Source: an uncultured Lachnospiraceae bacterium (GTDB lineage Bacteria; Bacillota; Clostridia; Lachnospirales; Lachnospiraceae). From it: a DNA stretch of 64,000 nucleotides. Positions 54,955 through 63,733 of this stretch are shown in pieces. The notes under the pieces were generated by a model. The model made no database searches and was not told the DNA's origin. It saw only the letters and a list, made by a program, of their open reading frames with translations. The translations under genes were made by a program, and so were the position numbers. The stretch is from NCBI GenBank assembly GCA_947632515.1, contig CANRPO010000012.1:1-64000 (forward strand), given 5' to 3'. Within the stretch, counting starts at the first letter, position 1; each line of letters starts with the position of its first letter.

Positions 54955-55496
54955 TAGATTTGCGGGAGCTGCGGGAAGACGACGCGGAAAATATGTTAGA
55001 GTGGATGCATGATCCGGAATGTCAAAGGGGCTTTCAAAAAGATATGATGAGCATATCGTTGGAGGAGGCAAGACGATTTTGCAGAGAAGCCAGGCTCACT
55101 GCGGATCTTCAAAACGGGCAGAGCATGCATTGGGCGGTTATAGATGAAACAGATGAATATTTGGGGACGATCAGTTTAAAGAAGATCAACATGGATTGTC
55201 ATTCGGCTGAGTTTGCAATCAGTTTAAGGCAGAAAGCTCATGGACGGGGAGTAGGCGTTGAGGCAATACGTTTGCTGCTGAAAAAAGGATTTGAGGAATT
55301 GGGGCTGCACCGTATTTATATGACTGTACTGGCTGACAATATAGCTGCGATCAGGCTTTATGAGAAGTGCGGATTCATATATGAAGGGGAACTGCGGGAT
55401 CATATTTTTGCAAGAGGACACTATATTTCGTGGAAAATATATGCAATGCTTGACAGGGAATACAAAAATAATACTTTTATGAGGGGAGAGAGCTGA
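54951..55496 (+). CDS. GNAT N-acetyltransferase
   Basis: A protein of 181 residues with a RimJ/RimL-type GNAT fold. It has an [11 protein letters not shown] strand, the acetyl-CoA loop [15 protein letters not shown] near residue 92, and [21 protein letters not shown] near 125. It starts in the stop of the GT2 (ATGA) and its own stop overlaps the aminotransferase ATG (TGATG). With the next two genes, the likely substrate is a dTDP-3-amino-3,6-dideoxyhexose, giving the 3-acetamido sugar. This is inference from order, since known FdtC/QdtC-type enzymes can be of other folds. Confidence 0.83.
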   Translation: MIDLRELREDDAENMLEWMHDPECQRGFQKDMMSISLEEARRFCREARLTADLQNGQSMHWAVIDETDEYLGTISLKKINMDCHSAEFAISLRQKAHGRGVGVEAIRLLLKKGFEELGLHRIYMTVLADNIAAIRLYEKCGFIYEGELRDHIFARGHYISWKIYAMLDREYKNNTFMRGES

Positions 55497-56593
55497 TGGA
55501 AAAAATAATGCCGAACAGATTAGATCGGGGATTTTTTATGTATCAACAGGAGTTTGAGGCTAAAGCCCTGGAAGTTTTGCGCTCCGGATGGTATGTCCTT
55601 GGGGAAGAGGTATCCGGCTTTGAACGGGAATTTGCAGAGTATCTTGGTGCAAAGTATTGTATAGGACTTGCCAGTGGTTTGGATGCGCTTTGGATCGCTT
55701 TCAGAGTTTTGGGAATAGGAACAGGCGATGAGGTTATTGTGCAGGGAAATACCTATATTGCCAGTGTGATGGGAATAACAATAAATGGCGCGACCCCCGT
55801 TTTTGTGGAACCGGATGAGTATTTTAATATAGACGCATCCAAGATTGAAGAGAAGATCACGGATAGGACTAAGGCCATCTTAGTGGTCCATTTATATGGT
55901 CAGGCCTCTAATATGGAGCCTATTGTGAAATTGTGTAAAAAATATAACTTAAAATTAGTTGAGGACTGTGCTCAGTCACATGGCGCAAAGTATGGGGGCC
56001 GGATGACGGGCACGTTTGGTGATATTGGCTGCTTTTCTTTTTATCCATCTAAAAATCTTGGCGCGTTCGGAGATGGAGGGGCGATTGTTACAAATGATCC
56101 GAAGCTGGCTGACGATGTGAGGGTTTTTCGAAATTATGGGAGCGAAAAGCGTTATTATAATCGCGTTGTTGGGACTAATTCTCGTCTGGATGAAATACAG
56201 GCAGGACTCCTGCGAGTGCGATTAAGTCACATGAAGGAATTAGAAGAGGATAAATGCCGTATTTCACAGAGATATTTGAAAGAATTAAATAGTCCTTTCG
56301 TCATATTGCCAGCTGTCCGGGAGAAGGCCACACATATATGGCATCAGTTTGTTATTAGAACAAGCCGCAGACAGGAATTGATAGACTATTTAGACAGCAA
56401 AGGAATAGGAACAATCATCCACTATCCGATTCCGCCGCATCTCTCCGAGGCATACAAGTATTTACAGATCTCCAAAGGAAGTCTGCCAATAACAGAAACA
56501 TATGCAGCATCGGTATTGTCCATCCCAATGTATAACGGAATGACGGAAGATGAACAAAGTTATGTAATTGACGCAATTAATGAGTGGAGATAA
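55496..56593 (+). CDS. DegT/DnrJ/EryC1/StrS sugar aminotransferase (FdtB/QdtB-like)
   Basis: A PLP-dependent enzyme of 365 residues. Conserved parts are [18 protein letters not shown] near residue 30, [10 protein letters not shown] near 58, [10 protein letters not shown] near 159 and [16 protein letters not shown] near 181, whose Lys should form the internal aldimine. It resembles 3-aminotransferases acting on dTDP-3-keto-6-deoxyhexoses with glutamate as donor. The adjacent 3,4-ketoisomerase supports this over a 4-aminotransferase role. The dTDP-glucose genes rmlA and rmlB are not in the window, so the substrate must be made elsewhere. Confidence 0.9.
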   Translation: MEKIMPNRLDRGFFMYQQEFEAKALEVLRSGWYVLGEEVSGFEREFAEYLGAKYCIGLASGLDALWIAFRVLGIGTGDEVIVQGNTYIASVMGITINGATPVFVEPDEYFNIDASKIEEKITDRTKAILVVHLYGQASNMEPIVKLCKKYNLKLVEDCAQSHGAKYGGRMTGTFGDIGCFSFYPSKNLGAFGDGGAIVTNDPKLADDVRVFRNYGSEKRYYNRVVGTNSRLDEIQAGLLRVRLSHMKELEEDKCRISQRYLKELNSPFVILPAVREKATHIWHQFVIRTSRRQELIDYLDSKGIGTIIHYPIPPHLSEAYKYLQISKGSLPITETYAASVLSIPMYNGMTEDEQSYVIDAINEWR

Positions 56594-56615
56594 GTTTATT
56601 TTGATGGAGGGAATT

Positions 56616-57038
56616 ATGCATAATATGAATAGGGTTAAAATGATCGATTTTCAGCAGCGAGGCGATGAGAGAGGGCATCTGGTTATCGTAGAAGGCGGTA
56701 TAGATGTGCCGTTTGAAATTAAAAGAGTGTTCTATATATATGGCTCTGACCGAAAAGTGATCAGGGGACAGCATGCGAACAGAAAAACAGAGTTTGTAAT
56801 GATCAATGTATCGGGGACAAGTAAGGTGAGCGTAAAGGATGGGGAAGGCAATGAGGCTATTTTTTGTTTGAACAGACCGCATACAGGTATTTATCTTCCG
56901 ACGATGGTGTGGAAAGATATGTATGATTTCAGCGAGGATTCAGTATTGTTGGTCTTGGCAAGCGAACACTATGATCCGGATGAATATATTCGTGATTATA
57001 ATGTGTTTGTGCAAGAGATTGGCACAAAACGTACATGA
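56616..57038 (+). CDS. dTDP-4-keto-6-deoxyglucose 3,4-ketoisomerase (FdtA/QdtA-like cupin)
   Basis: A cupin of 140 residues. It has DERGHLVIVEGG near residue 14, FEIKRVFYIYGS, then VIRGQHANRKTEFVMINVSG near residue 48 with the conserved Arg-Gly-x-His, and YLPTMVWKDMYDFS near 90. These are the WxcM/FdtA sugar ketoisomerase blocks. GGAGG lies five bases before ATG 56616. Whether the product is the galacto (FdtA) or gluco (QdtA) form cannot be decided here. It overlaps the next start as ATGA. Confidence 0.88.
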   Translation: MHNMNRVKMIDFQQRGDERGHLVIVEGGIDVPFEIKRVFYIYGSDRKVIRGQHANRKTEFVMINVSGTSKVSVKDGEGNEAIFCLNRPHTGIYLPTMVWKDMYDFSEDSVLLVLASEHYDPDEYIRDYNVFVQEIGTKRT

Positions 57039-58564
57039 AAAAGCAGGGGCGGAACATTAGGAGAAAAACATTGATACGAAAATATATAGACAATATTTCA
57101 TTTACACATTTGGCGATCTTTGCCACTTTATTATTTGCTGTTTCGGTTATTCCGCTTTTGGCGCTTGGAAAATACAATGTAATGTGTGCAGATGATTACA
57201 GTAATGGCATAGCAATACATGATGTGTGGCTGGAAACCGGATCATTTTGGAAGGTTATTCAGTGTGCGGTAGAAGGTACCAGGAATCTGTATTTTGTATG
57301 GCAAGGAACATATGCGTCGTGTTTTTTAATGCATTTGTGCCCAATGAATTTCAATTATAAATTAGGGTTTGTAGTACCGACTATAATGATTAGCATGTTT
57401 TCAACGGCAGTTTATCTCATAGGAAGGCAAATATTTGTAAGATGGCTTGGGGCAGGAAAGAGGGAATACTCCTACATTGGGTTTATGCTGCTTTTTCTAT
57501 TCTGGCAGGTAATGGCAGCACCCTTTGACGGGCTATATTGGTACAATGGATCCACTCACTACATTTTAATGCAGGCATTTGGTTTCTTTATGATAGCATT
57601 ACTTTCCGGTATTATTTGGACCGATCATACAAAGAGTATGGTTGCATGGAGTATTATGGCGTCTATACTTGGAGCAGTGGTTGGCGGGGGAAATTTAGTG
57701 ACAGGATTGCAGGCGGAAATAATCATTTCGCTTTTGTTGGCGTATGCGTTTATCATAGATAGGAAAAAGCTGTTTTATACGCTGATACCCTGGCTTTGTC
57801 TGACAGTTGGATTTATGATCAATGCCCTTGCGCCGGGAAATGCTGCAAGAGGGGAATTGCTTGAAGGATATGGAGCATTTAAGGCGATTGCATTTTCTTT
57901 TTATTATGCTGTCATATATATAGTAAAATGGACTTCTCCGCTGGTCGTGTTGGTCTGGACTGCATTGCTATGGACTATGTGGGAGATTGGAAGAAACTCA
58001 CAAAAGGAATTTCAACACCCTTTTCTGGTTACGGCGAGTGTTTTCTGTCTTGTATCCTCCATGTATACGCCGACCTTATATGCTATGGGCGATGCGGATT
58101 TAATACGCGTGCATAACATTATTCAGATGACGTATTACATTGGACTGTTTTCTGTCACTACATATTGGTGTGGCTGGTTTACTCATCGGGATTTCTATAT
58201 ACAAAAATGCAGAGAGCAGGAAATGAAACGCCACAGACGCAATTCTTTCGGGAAAATAGTGACAGGGATTGCATTGTTGGCGGTTATTGTCGTGTGGACA
58301 TGTACGGCGGATAAGAATACTTATACCGGAATTTCAGCAATGCGCTCCATTGTAAAGGGTGAGGCGCAGACTTTTTATGAGGAAGAATTGATAAGACGGG
58401 AGATGTATTTGGATGACAGTATGCTGGATATTGTAGTGGAGGTGCATACGGCACGTCCGTTTTTATTTGAAGATCGGGATTTGAGCTGGGACGCTGATTA
58501 TTGGATTAACCAGTCGGTGACACATTATTTTCATAAGAATAGAATTGTTAGACGGGTGGAGTGA
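57035..58564 (+). CDS. DUF6056-like polytopic membrane protein (copy 2)
   Basis: A protein of 509 residues, paralogous along its length to the one at 12354. It shares MCADDYSNGIAIHDVW, WQGTYASCFLMHLCPMNF, GLYWYNGSTHYILMQ, VGGGNLVTGLQAEI, ALAPGNAARGE and CTADKNTYTGISAMRS. It lacks the charged insertion of the first copy and is coded with many more A/T-ending codons, so the two were not made by a recent duplication in this genome. About ten helices are predicted. A GT-C-like role is likely but unproven. Confidence 0.72.
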   Translation: MKKQGRNIRRKTLIRKYIDNISFTHLAIFATLLFAVSVIPLLALGKYNVMCADDYSNGIAIHDVWLETGSFWKVIQCAVEGTRNLYFVWQGTYASCFLMHLCPMNFNYKLGFVVPTIMISMFSTAVYLIGRQIFVRWLGAGKREYSYIGFMLLFLFWQVMAAPFDGLYWYNGSTHYILMQAFGFFMIALLSGIIWTDHTKSMVAWSIMASILGAVVGGGNLVTGLQAEIIISLLLAYAFIIDRKKLFYTLIPWLCLTVGFMINALAPGNAARGELLEGYGAFKAIAFSFYYAVIYIVKWTSPLVVLVWTALLWTMWEIGRNSQKEFQHPFLVTASVFCLVSSMYTPTLYAMGDADLIRVHNIIQMTYYIGLFSVTTYWCGWFTHRDFYIQKCREQEMKRHRRNSFGKIVTGIALLAVIVVWTCTADKNTYTGISAMRSIVKGEAQTFYEEELIRREMYLDDSMLDIVVEVHTARPFLFEDRDLSWDADYWINQSVTHYFHKNRIVRRVE

Positions 58565-58616
58565 AAATGATATAGCAACAGTTTCATGTTCAGAAAAGAT
58601 ATAAGGAGATTACGCT

Positions 58617-59975
58617 ATGAGAGAACTTGATTTTTTGTTTGTGTACGAGCATAAGGTGCGTGAGTTGGAAAATCTGTGTCTGCTCAAATACGAATTGGAC
58701 AGGCGCGGGTATCGGACAGAGATCCGTTATGTCGAGGACGCGGAGAACGAGCTGGCGGTGAAACCGTTTATCCACACGAAGGTCCTTCTGGTGATGTCCT
58801 GCTACGACAATCACGCTTTATCGTGGCAGATCAAGAACTATGTAAAATTTGATAAAGTGATCGATATGCAGTGGGAAAATATCGTTTATCCCAAAGATGA
58901 GGAACGCGAGGGGGCCTTTAAGAACTACAAGGAGATCGGCAAGGCGGTGCCCCATGTCTCCTGGGGACAGCAGAATGTGAAAAGGCTCTTGGAGGCGGCG
59001 CATCTTGATCAAAAGATGGTTAAACTGATCGGACATGTGGGGATGGATTTTCTGCGGGAACCTCTGTGCCGGTACTATCTTGGCAGAGAAGAGCTTTTCG
59101 GGAAATATGATCTTTCCGCGGAGCGAAAAACGCTTTTCTTTGCGTCGCCTTATTATGGAGATTCTCTGCCGCAGGAATATATTGCGGACATGTGTTCCAG
59201 ATTTGGCGAGAACTGGACGGAATACTATAAGTTCATGTGTGATTCGCAGCACATGGTGTTGAAGTGGTTTGAAGAGATATGCAGGGAACAGCCTGATCTG
59301 CAAGTCGTATTCAGACCGCATCCGGGGCATCCGAGCCTGATGGCGCAGAAGGTGGCTGAACGATGTGAAAATTTTCATATCATTGGCGGGGAGTCCGTAA
59401 AACAGTGGATCGTGATCTGTGACAAGGTGTATACGGGAAACAGTTCCGTTGTTGTGGAGGCTTTTTTTGCGCGAAAAATGTGCCAATTGTTGTTCCCGCT
59501 GCCGGTCACGGAGGGTTTTGAACTGAAATTGATCTCAGATTCACATAAACTGACAGACTTTGAGGAGTTTCGGGCGTCCGTATCGGCGAAGGAAGAGCAA
59601 TTTCCCACGCCGCAGAGCAGCATAGAGGAGATCTATCTGGTGGATTGGGACAGGCCGAGTTATCTCAAATTTGCAGATATGGCGGAAGAGGTACTGCACG
59701 ACGATTTCTATAAACTCACGGCCGGACAGATCAGGGAAGTGCATCATTATCCGTTGAGCGTGCGGCTGTTGAAAGCGGTATGCGGGATAGATTTCCTGTA
59801 TCGAATCTATCTAAAACTTCTGGATAACGAAAAATTGCAGTGGAGATTTCTTGTGAACCAGAGAGCGTTGCGGGAGAAAGCGTACATCACAGAGAAGGAG
59901 CATGCGCACGAGCTGACTGACAGTGCGGAAATAGAAGAAATTATTGCGAGAATTGCAAAAGTTTTTAAAAATTAG
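58617..59975 (+). CDS. GT-B surface carbohydrate biosynthesis protein (CDP-glycerol transferase-like core)
   Basis: A protein of 452 residues. The N-terminal half begins DFLFVYEHKVRELENLCLL. The C-terminal half has VVFRPHPGHPS near residue 223 and VYTGNSSVVVEAFFARK near 268, the phosphate-binding blocks shared with CDP-glycerol glycerophosphotransferases and related surface carbohydrate proteins. It may transfer a sugar or a sugar-phosphate-type unit. AAGGAG precedes the ATG. Codon use returns to GC-richer values here, so it lies outside the AT-rich island. Confidence 0.65.
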   Translation: MRELDFLFVYEHKVRELENLCLLKYELDRRGYRTEIRYVEDAENELAVKPFIHTKVLLVMSCYDNHALSWQIKNYVKFDKVIDMQWENIVYPKDEEREGAFKNYKEIGKAVPHVSWGQQNVKRLLEAAHLDQKMVKLIGHVGMDFLREPLCRYYLGREELFGKYDLSAERKTLFFASPYYGDSLPQEYIADMCSRFGENWTEYYKFMCDSQHMVLKWFEEICREQPDLQVVFRPHPGHPSLMAQKVAERCENFHIIGGESVKQWIVICDKVYTGNSSVVVEAFFARKMCQLLFPLPVTEGFELKLISDSHKLTDFEEFRASVSAKEEQFPTPQSSIEEIYLVDWDRPSYLKFADMAEEVLHDDFYKLTAGQIREVHHYPLSVRLLKAVCGIDFLYRIYLKLLDNEKLQWRFLVNQRALREKAYITEKEHAHELTDSAEIEEIIARIAKVFKN

Positions 59976-59995
59976 ACAATAAAAGAGGTATATAC

Positions 59996-61060
59996 ATGAG
60001 TTTCATGGATCTGCTGAGAAGATCGGAAAAACTGGTATATTGGAATCGCTGCAGGCTGCATCGCAACGACCCGGAATTTCGCCGGATGGTTCTGGAAGGG
60101 TATCAAAATCCCGATTTTATCGAGATGCACACATACGGAGAGGAATATAAGGGGCAGACCGTCTATCTCATTGAGGAACGGGGCGCGGGAGTGGGTTTCT
60201 TTGCCGAGTTCGGCGTGGTGCTGATCGAGTTGTACTACGCATACGAGAGAGGGTTTACCCCCTATGTGCGGTGGGGAGAAAATTATCTTTACTATGAGCC
60301 GGACGGGATAGAAGGGGAGAAGAACGCTTTTCTTTATTTCTTTCAGCCTGTCTCCCGGGTGTCCGGCGTGGAGCATGCCCGCCATGTGGTCCATACGCAG
60401 GAGAGCCACTATGTGCAGGTAAAGGCGCAGTTTGGCGCGGTCAGCTATGACGTCTCAGACGAGTATATCGACGCCATGGCGCTTATGGTAAAAAAATACA
60501 TCCACTACAATGCGCATACGCAGGAATATTTGGAGCGGGAATATAGGGAACTGCTTGGCGACGGCAAGGTTCTCGGCGTTCATTTCCGAGGAACCGATTT
60601 TCGGAAAGGCTATAATAATCACCCTATTCCGGTGCAGATCGAGCAGGAGATCGAGAAGGTGCAGGAACTGCTTGACGGAGCGGGATATGATAAGATATTT
60701 CTGGCGACAGACGAACAGGCGGCTGTGGAGCGGTTCAGGGAGGCTTTTGGGGATCGGGTCTGTGTATATGAGGATACTTTTCGGGATAACGGCACGGACG
60801 AGTCGATCGCTTTCAGCGAGGCAGACCGGGCCAGGCACCATTACTGTTTAGCTAGGGAAGTCCTGCGGGATCAGTACACGCTGACGCGCTGCGACGGCTT
60901 GGTGTGCGGCTATTCCAACGTCACCTTTATCGCGCGGGTCATGCGCCGGGCGTGGTTCGGGGGCGAGTGGGAGGATTTTGTGCTGATCGATAACGGGCTG
61001 TACCACAATGACAATGCGTTTTCGCAGAGCGCGAACAGTCGGAAGAGGAAGAAAAGATAA
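59996..61060 (+). CDS. Fucosyltransferase-like protein (NodZ/O-FucT superfamily)
   Basis: A protein of 354 residues. The central GVHFRGTDFRKGYNNHP near residue 192 corresponds to the HxRGTD-type donor loop of alpha-1,6-fucosyltransferase and O-fucosyltransferase-like enzymes. A late CDGLVCGYSNVTFIARVM segment is also typical. The N-terminal part (YLIEERGAGVGFFAEFGVVL) fits the first Rossmann half. A GDP-fucose-type donor is expected. Together with the GT11 genes it supports a fucose-containing glycan. AAAGAGG precedes the ATG by seven bases, and the stop overlaps the MBOAT start. Confidence 0.7.
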   Translation: MSFMDLLRRSEKLVYWNRCRLHRNDPEFRRMVLEGYQNPDFIEMHTYGEEYKGQTVYLIEERGAGVGFFAEFGVVLIELYYAYERGFTPYVRWGENYLYYEPDGIEGEKNAFLYFFQPVSRVSGVEHARHVVHTQESHYVQVKAQFGAVSYDVSDEYIDAMALMVKKYIHYNAHTQEYLEREYRELLGDGKVLGVHFRGTDFRKGYNNHPIPVQIEQEIEKVQELLDGAGYDKIFLATDEQAAVERFREAFGDRVCVYEDTFRDNGTDESIAFSEADRARHHYCLAREVLRDQYTLTRCDGLVCGYSNVTFIARVMRRAWFGGEWEDFVLIDNGLYHNDNAFSQSANSRKRKKR

Positions 61061-62514
61061 TGCTGTTCAATTCTTATGTGTTCATTCTGTTATTTTTGCC
61101 GATCTGTATAGCGGGTTACTTTGAGCTGAATCATTTGAAATGTCAAAAGGCAGCGCAGGTTTTCCTGTTGGCTGTGTCGCTGTGGTTTTACGGGTTTTTT
61201 AACTGGAGTTACCTTCTGATCATTCTGTGCAGTATCTTTGTAAATTATGCGTTTTATAAAGGTATGATGCGATATCCGGGCAGGCGGCTCCTGCTGGTCG
61301 GCGCGCTGACGTTTAATCTGGGGCTGCTTTTTTATTTTAAATATTTCGATTTCTTTCTGGAAAACGTAAATCTTATATTTCATCAGGACTTTGCGCTGCA
61401 GCAGATCCTGCTGCCTCTCGGCATCAGCTTTTTTACGTTTCAGCAGATCTCGTTTATCATAGACGCATACAGAGGAGAGCTGCCGCCCTATGGATTGATC
61501 CGGTACGCGTCCTTTGTGGCCTTTTTCCCGCAACTGATCGCCGGTCCTATCGTGACCCACGACGAGCTGATACCGCAGTTTGACGACCGGGAAAAGAAAC
61601 GGTTCAACTGGGATAACTTTTCGAGGGGGATCTATATCTTCGTTTTGGGGCTGGGCAAAAAGGTGCTGCTTGCGGACACCTTTGGCAATGCCGTCAACTG
61701 GGGATTCGGCAATATAGCGGAGCTGGACACCACGAACGCTCTGATCGTCATGCTGGCGTATACTTTTCAGATCTATTTTGATTTCAGCGGCTACTGCGAT
61801 ATGGCGATCGGCATAGGCAGGATGCTGAATATCGATCTGCCGTTGAATTTTAACTCGCCTTATAAGGCTCTGACGATCAATGAGTTCTGGAAACGATGGC
61901 ATATGACGCTGACCCGCTTTTTTACGCGCTATCTCTATATTCCGCTTGGCGGTAACCGCAGAGGCAGACTGCGCACATACTGCAATGTGTTTCTTGTTTT
62001 TCTGGTGAGCGGATTGTGGCACGGCGCCAACTGGACGTTTGTTTTCTGGGGCGCCCTGCACGGGGCCTTTGTCGTGTTTTCACGGATCTTTAAGAATTTT
62101 TTCGAGAAATTGCATCCGGCCCTGAATTGGCTGCTCACGTTTTCCTTTGTCAATGTCGCATGGCTTTTCTTCCGGGCCGATTCGGTCACAGATGCGCTGC
62201 GCATTGTCTATCGGATAGGACAGCTCGATTTCGGAAAGATCAACCCCAATATCGCGGAGAGTTTCAACTTGGTCGAGTTCCGTTTCCTCTTTGACAAAGT
62301 GTTTCGGTATGATATATTGGATGCGCAGCCGTTTTTCTTTGGAGCCCTGTTTATGGGGATCGCGTTTGTGGCTGTGCTGGGGTTTCGGAACGCGTTTGAA
62401 AAGATGACGGCGTTCAGGCCCACAGCAGGGCGCTTGTTGTCGGCGGCGTTTCTGCTGGTCTGGTGCGTCTTTTCGTTTTCGGGGATCAGCACATTCCTGT
62501 ATTTTAATTTTTGA
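61060..62514 (+). CDS. MBOAT O-acyltransferase (AlgI/PatA-like)
   Basis: A membrane protein of 484 residues with about eleven helices. It holds the MBOAT blocks: LPLGISFFTFQQISFIIDAY near residue 124, FPQLIAGPI near 157, NEFWKRWHMTLTRFF near 278, YLYIPLGGNRRGR, and VSGLWHGANWTFVFWGALHG with the catalytic His at 321. It moves an acetyl group across the membrane to a surface glycan with help from an SGNH partner, here the next gene. It overlaps the previous stop (TAATG). Confidence 0.94.
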   Translation: MLFNSYVFILLFLPICIAGYFELNHLKCQKAAQVFLLAVSLWFYGFFNWSYLLIILCSIFVNYAFYKGMMRYPGRRLLLVGALTFNLGLLFYFKYFDFFLENVNLIFHQDFALQQILLPLGISFFTFQQISFIIDAYRGELPPYGLIRYASFVAFFPQLIAGPIVTHDELIPQFDDREKKRFNWDNFSRGIYIFVLGLGKKVLLADTFGNAVNWGFGNIAELDTTNALIVMLAYTFQIYFDFSGYCDMAIGIGRMLNIDLPLNFNSPYKALTINEFWKRWHMTLTRFFTRYLYIPLGGNRRGRLRTYCNVFLVFLVSGLWHGANWTFVFWGALHGAFVVFSRIFKNFFEKLHPALNWLLTFSFVNVAWLFFRADSVTDALRIVYRIGQLDFGKINPNIAESFNLVEFRFLFDKVFRYDILDAQPFFFGALFMGIAFVAVLGFRNAFEKMTAFRPTAGRLLSAAFLLVWCVFSFSGISTFLYFNF

Positions 62515-62527
62515 GGAGAGAAAAGTG

Positions 62528-63592
62528 ATGAAGGCTGAAAAGAAATGGTGCCTTGCCTTTTTCGTGATCGTCATATTGCTGTTGGCAGGCCTAGGCTCCC
62601 TGACGGTGATCGTGGATCCTTTTTTTCATTATCATGCGCCGCTTGAAGGTCTGCAGTACCCGATCGACAATGAACGGTATCAGAATGACGGCATTGTGAA
62701 ACACTTCGCCTATGACGCTGTCATCACGGGGATGTCTACTGCGGAGAATTTTAAAGCGTCGGAGTTTGACGAACTGTTTCAGACGCATTCGATCAAGGTC
62801 CCCTATTCGGCGGGATCCTTTCGTGAGATCAACGACAATCTGCTGCGCGCGATCGAGGCGAATCCCGGCATCAGATATGTACTTAGGGGAATAGACTGCG
62901 GCCGTCTTTTTGAGCAGAAAGACAGTTTGTCTTATGATGACCTGCCCGTATATCTTTATGATAGAAAGCTCTATAACGATGTATACTATGTTTTCAACAA
63001 GGAGGTCCTGTTCGGAAATGTCAGCGCCGTCTTTGACTATACGAAGTCGGGAAAGAGGACGACGGATTTCGACGCATACTGTAACTGGTCACAGTGGTAT
63101 GAATACGGTGAGGAGGCGGTGGAGTCCGCCTATGCGAGAAAGGAAGGCGGGAAATTGGCGATGGCGCAGATGACGGACGAGGAGTATGAGGCGGTATGCG
63201 GCAATGTCACACAGAATATCGTGGAAACTGCCAAGGCAAATCCGAATATCACTTTTTTGCTGTATTTTTCGCCGAGCAGTATCTATCAATGGGATGAATG
63301 GATGCAGTGGGGGACCTTGAAGACGCAGATCGAGGGACAGAAGACTGCGACGCGTCTTCTCCTGGAATGCGACAATGTTGAGCTCTATTCGTTTTTTGAT
63401 GAGTACGGTATGATCTGCGATCCCGGTAATTACAAGGACAGACTGCATTTCAGCGAGGACATCAACTCTTGGATACTGCGCCGGATCAAAACGGGGGAGC
63501 ATCGGCTCACCGAAGACAATTATGAGGATTATTATGAGAATATAGAGAATTTTTATCTGAACTATGACTATGAGGCGCTGTTTGCGGATTAA
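62528..63592 (+). CDS. SGNH-like acyltransferase partner protein (DltD/AlgX-type)
   Basis: A protein of 354 residues with one N-terminal helix (about 8-28) and an outside domain. AVITGMSTAENFKASEF near residue 62 supplies the nucleophile-region Ser, and DRLHFSEDINSWI near residue 300 the Asp-x-x-His pair. This is the usual companion of an MBOAT protein and probably passes acetyl from it to the polysaccharide. GAGGAG lies nine bases before ATG 62528; GTG 62525 is also possible. It is distinct in sequence from the SGNH protein at 4420. Confidence 0.75.
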   Translation: MKAEKKWCLAFFVIVILLLAGLGSLTVIVDPFFHYHAPLEGLQYPIDNERYQNDGIVKHFAYDAVITGMSTAENFKASEFDELFQTHSIKVPYSAGSFREINDNLLRAIEANPGIRYVLRGIDCGRLFEQKDSLSYDDLPVYLYDRKLYNDVYYVFNKEVLFGNVSAVFDYTKSGKRTTDFDAYCNWSQWYEYGEEAVESAYARKEGGKLAMAQMTDEEYEAVCGNVTQNIVETAKANPNITFLLYFSPSSIYQWDEWMQWGTLKTQIEGQKTATRLLLECDNVELYSFFDEYGMICDPGNYKDRLHFSEDINSWILRRIKTGEHRLTEDNYEDYYENIENFYLNYDYEALFAD

Positions 63593-63616
63593 GTGTTGGG
63601 TATTGCGCATCAAGTA

Positions 63617-63645
63617 TTTATTGTTTGGGGATTTTGTGCTATACT
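63617..63645 (+). promoter_or_regulatory. Predicted extended -10 promoter for the cytidylyltransferase unit
   Basis: TGTGC followed by TATACT (63640-63645) forms an extended -10. The -35 position 17 bases upstream reads TTTATT (63617-63622) and is weak. Transcription should begin near 63652, leaving a leader of about 80 bases that contains an inverted repeat. Confidence 0.55.
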
Positions 63646-63673
63646 TGGAATAAATTTGTTTCACTCATTAACT

Positions 63674-63703
63674 CTTAAAGAATTGGTTCGAGATTCTTTT
63701 AAG
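63674..63703 (+). repeat. Leader hairpin
   Basis: CTTAAAGAAT (63674-63683) pairs with ATTCTTTTAAG (63693-63703), with one extra T as a bulge and a nine-base loop. It is followed by a run of As rather than Ts, so it is not a plus-strand terminator. It lies in the predicted leader, 18 bases before the GGAGG ribosome site. Confidence 0.5.
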
Positions 63704-63733
63704 AAAAAAATACAACCAGACGGAGGCAATGAA

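Noticed and set aside
58548-58576. Promoter TTAGAC/TATAGC before the GT-B gene at 58617
   Set aside because: TGATATAGC looks like an extended -10, but the -35 match is poor and spacing does not improve it.
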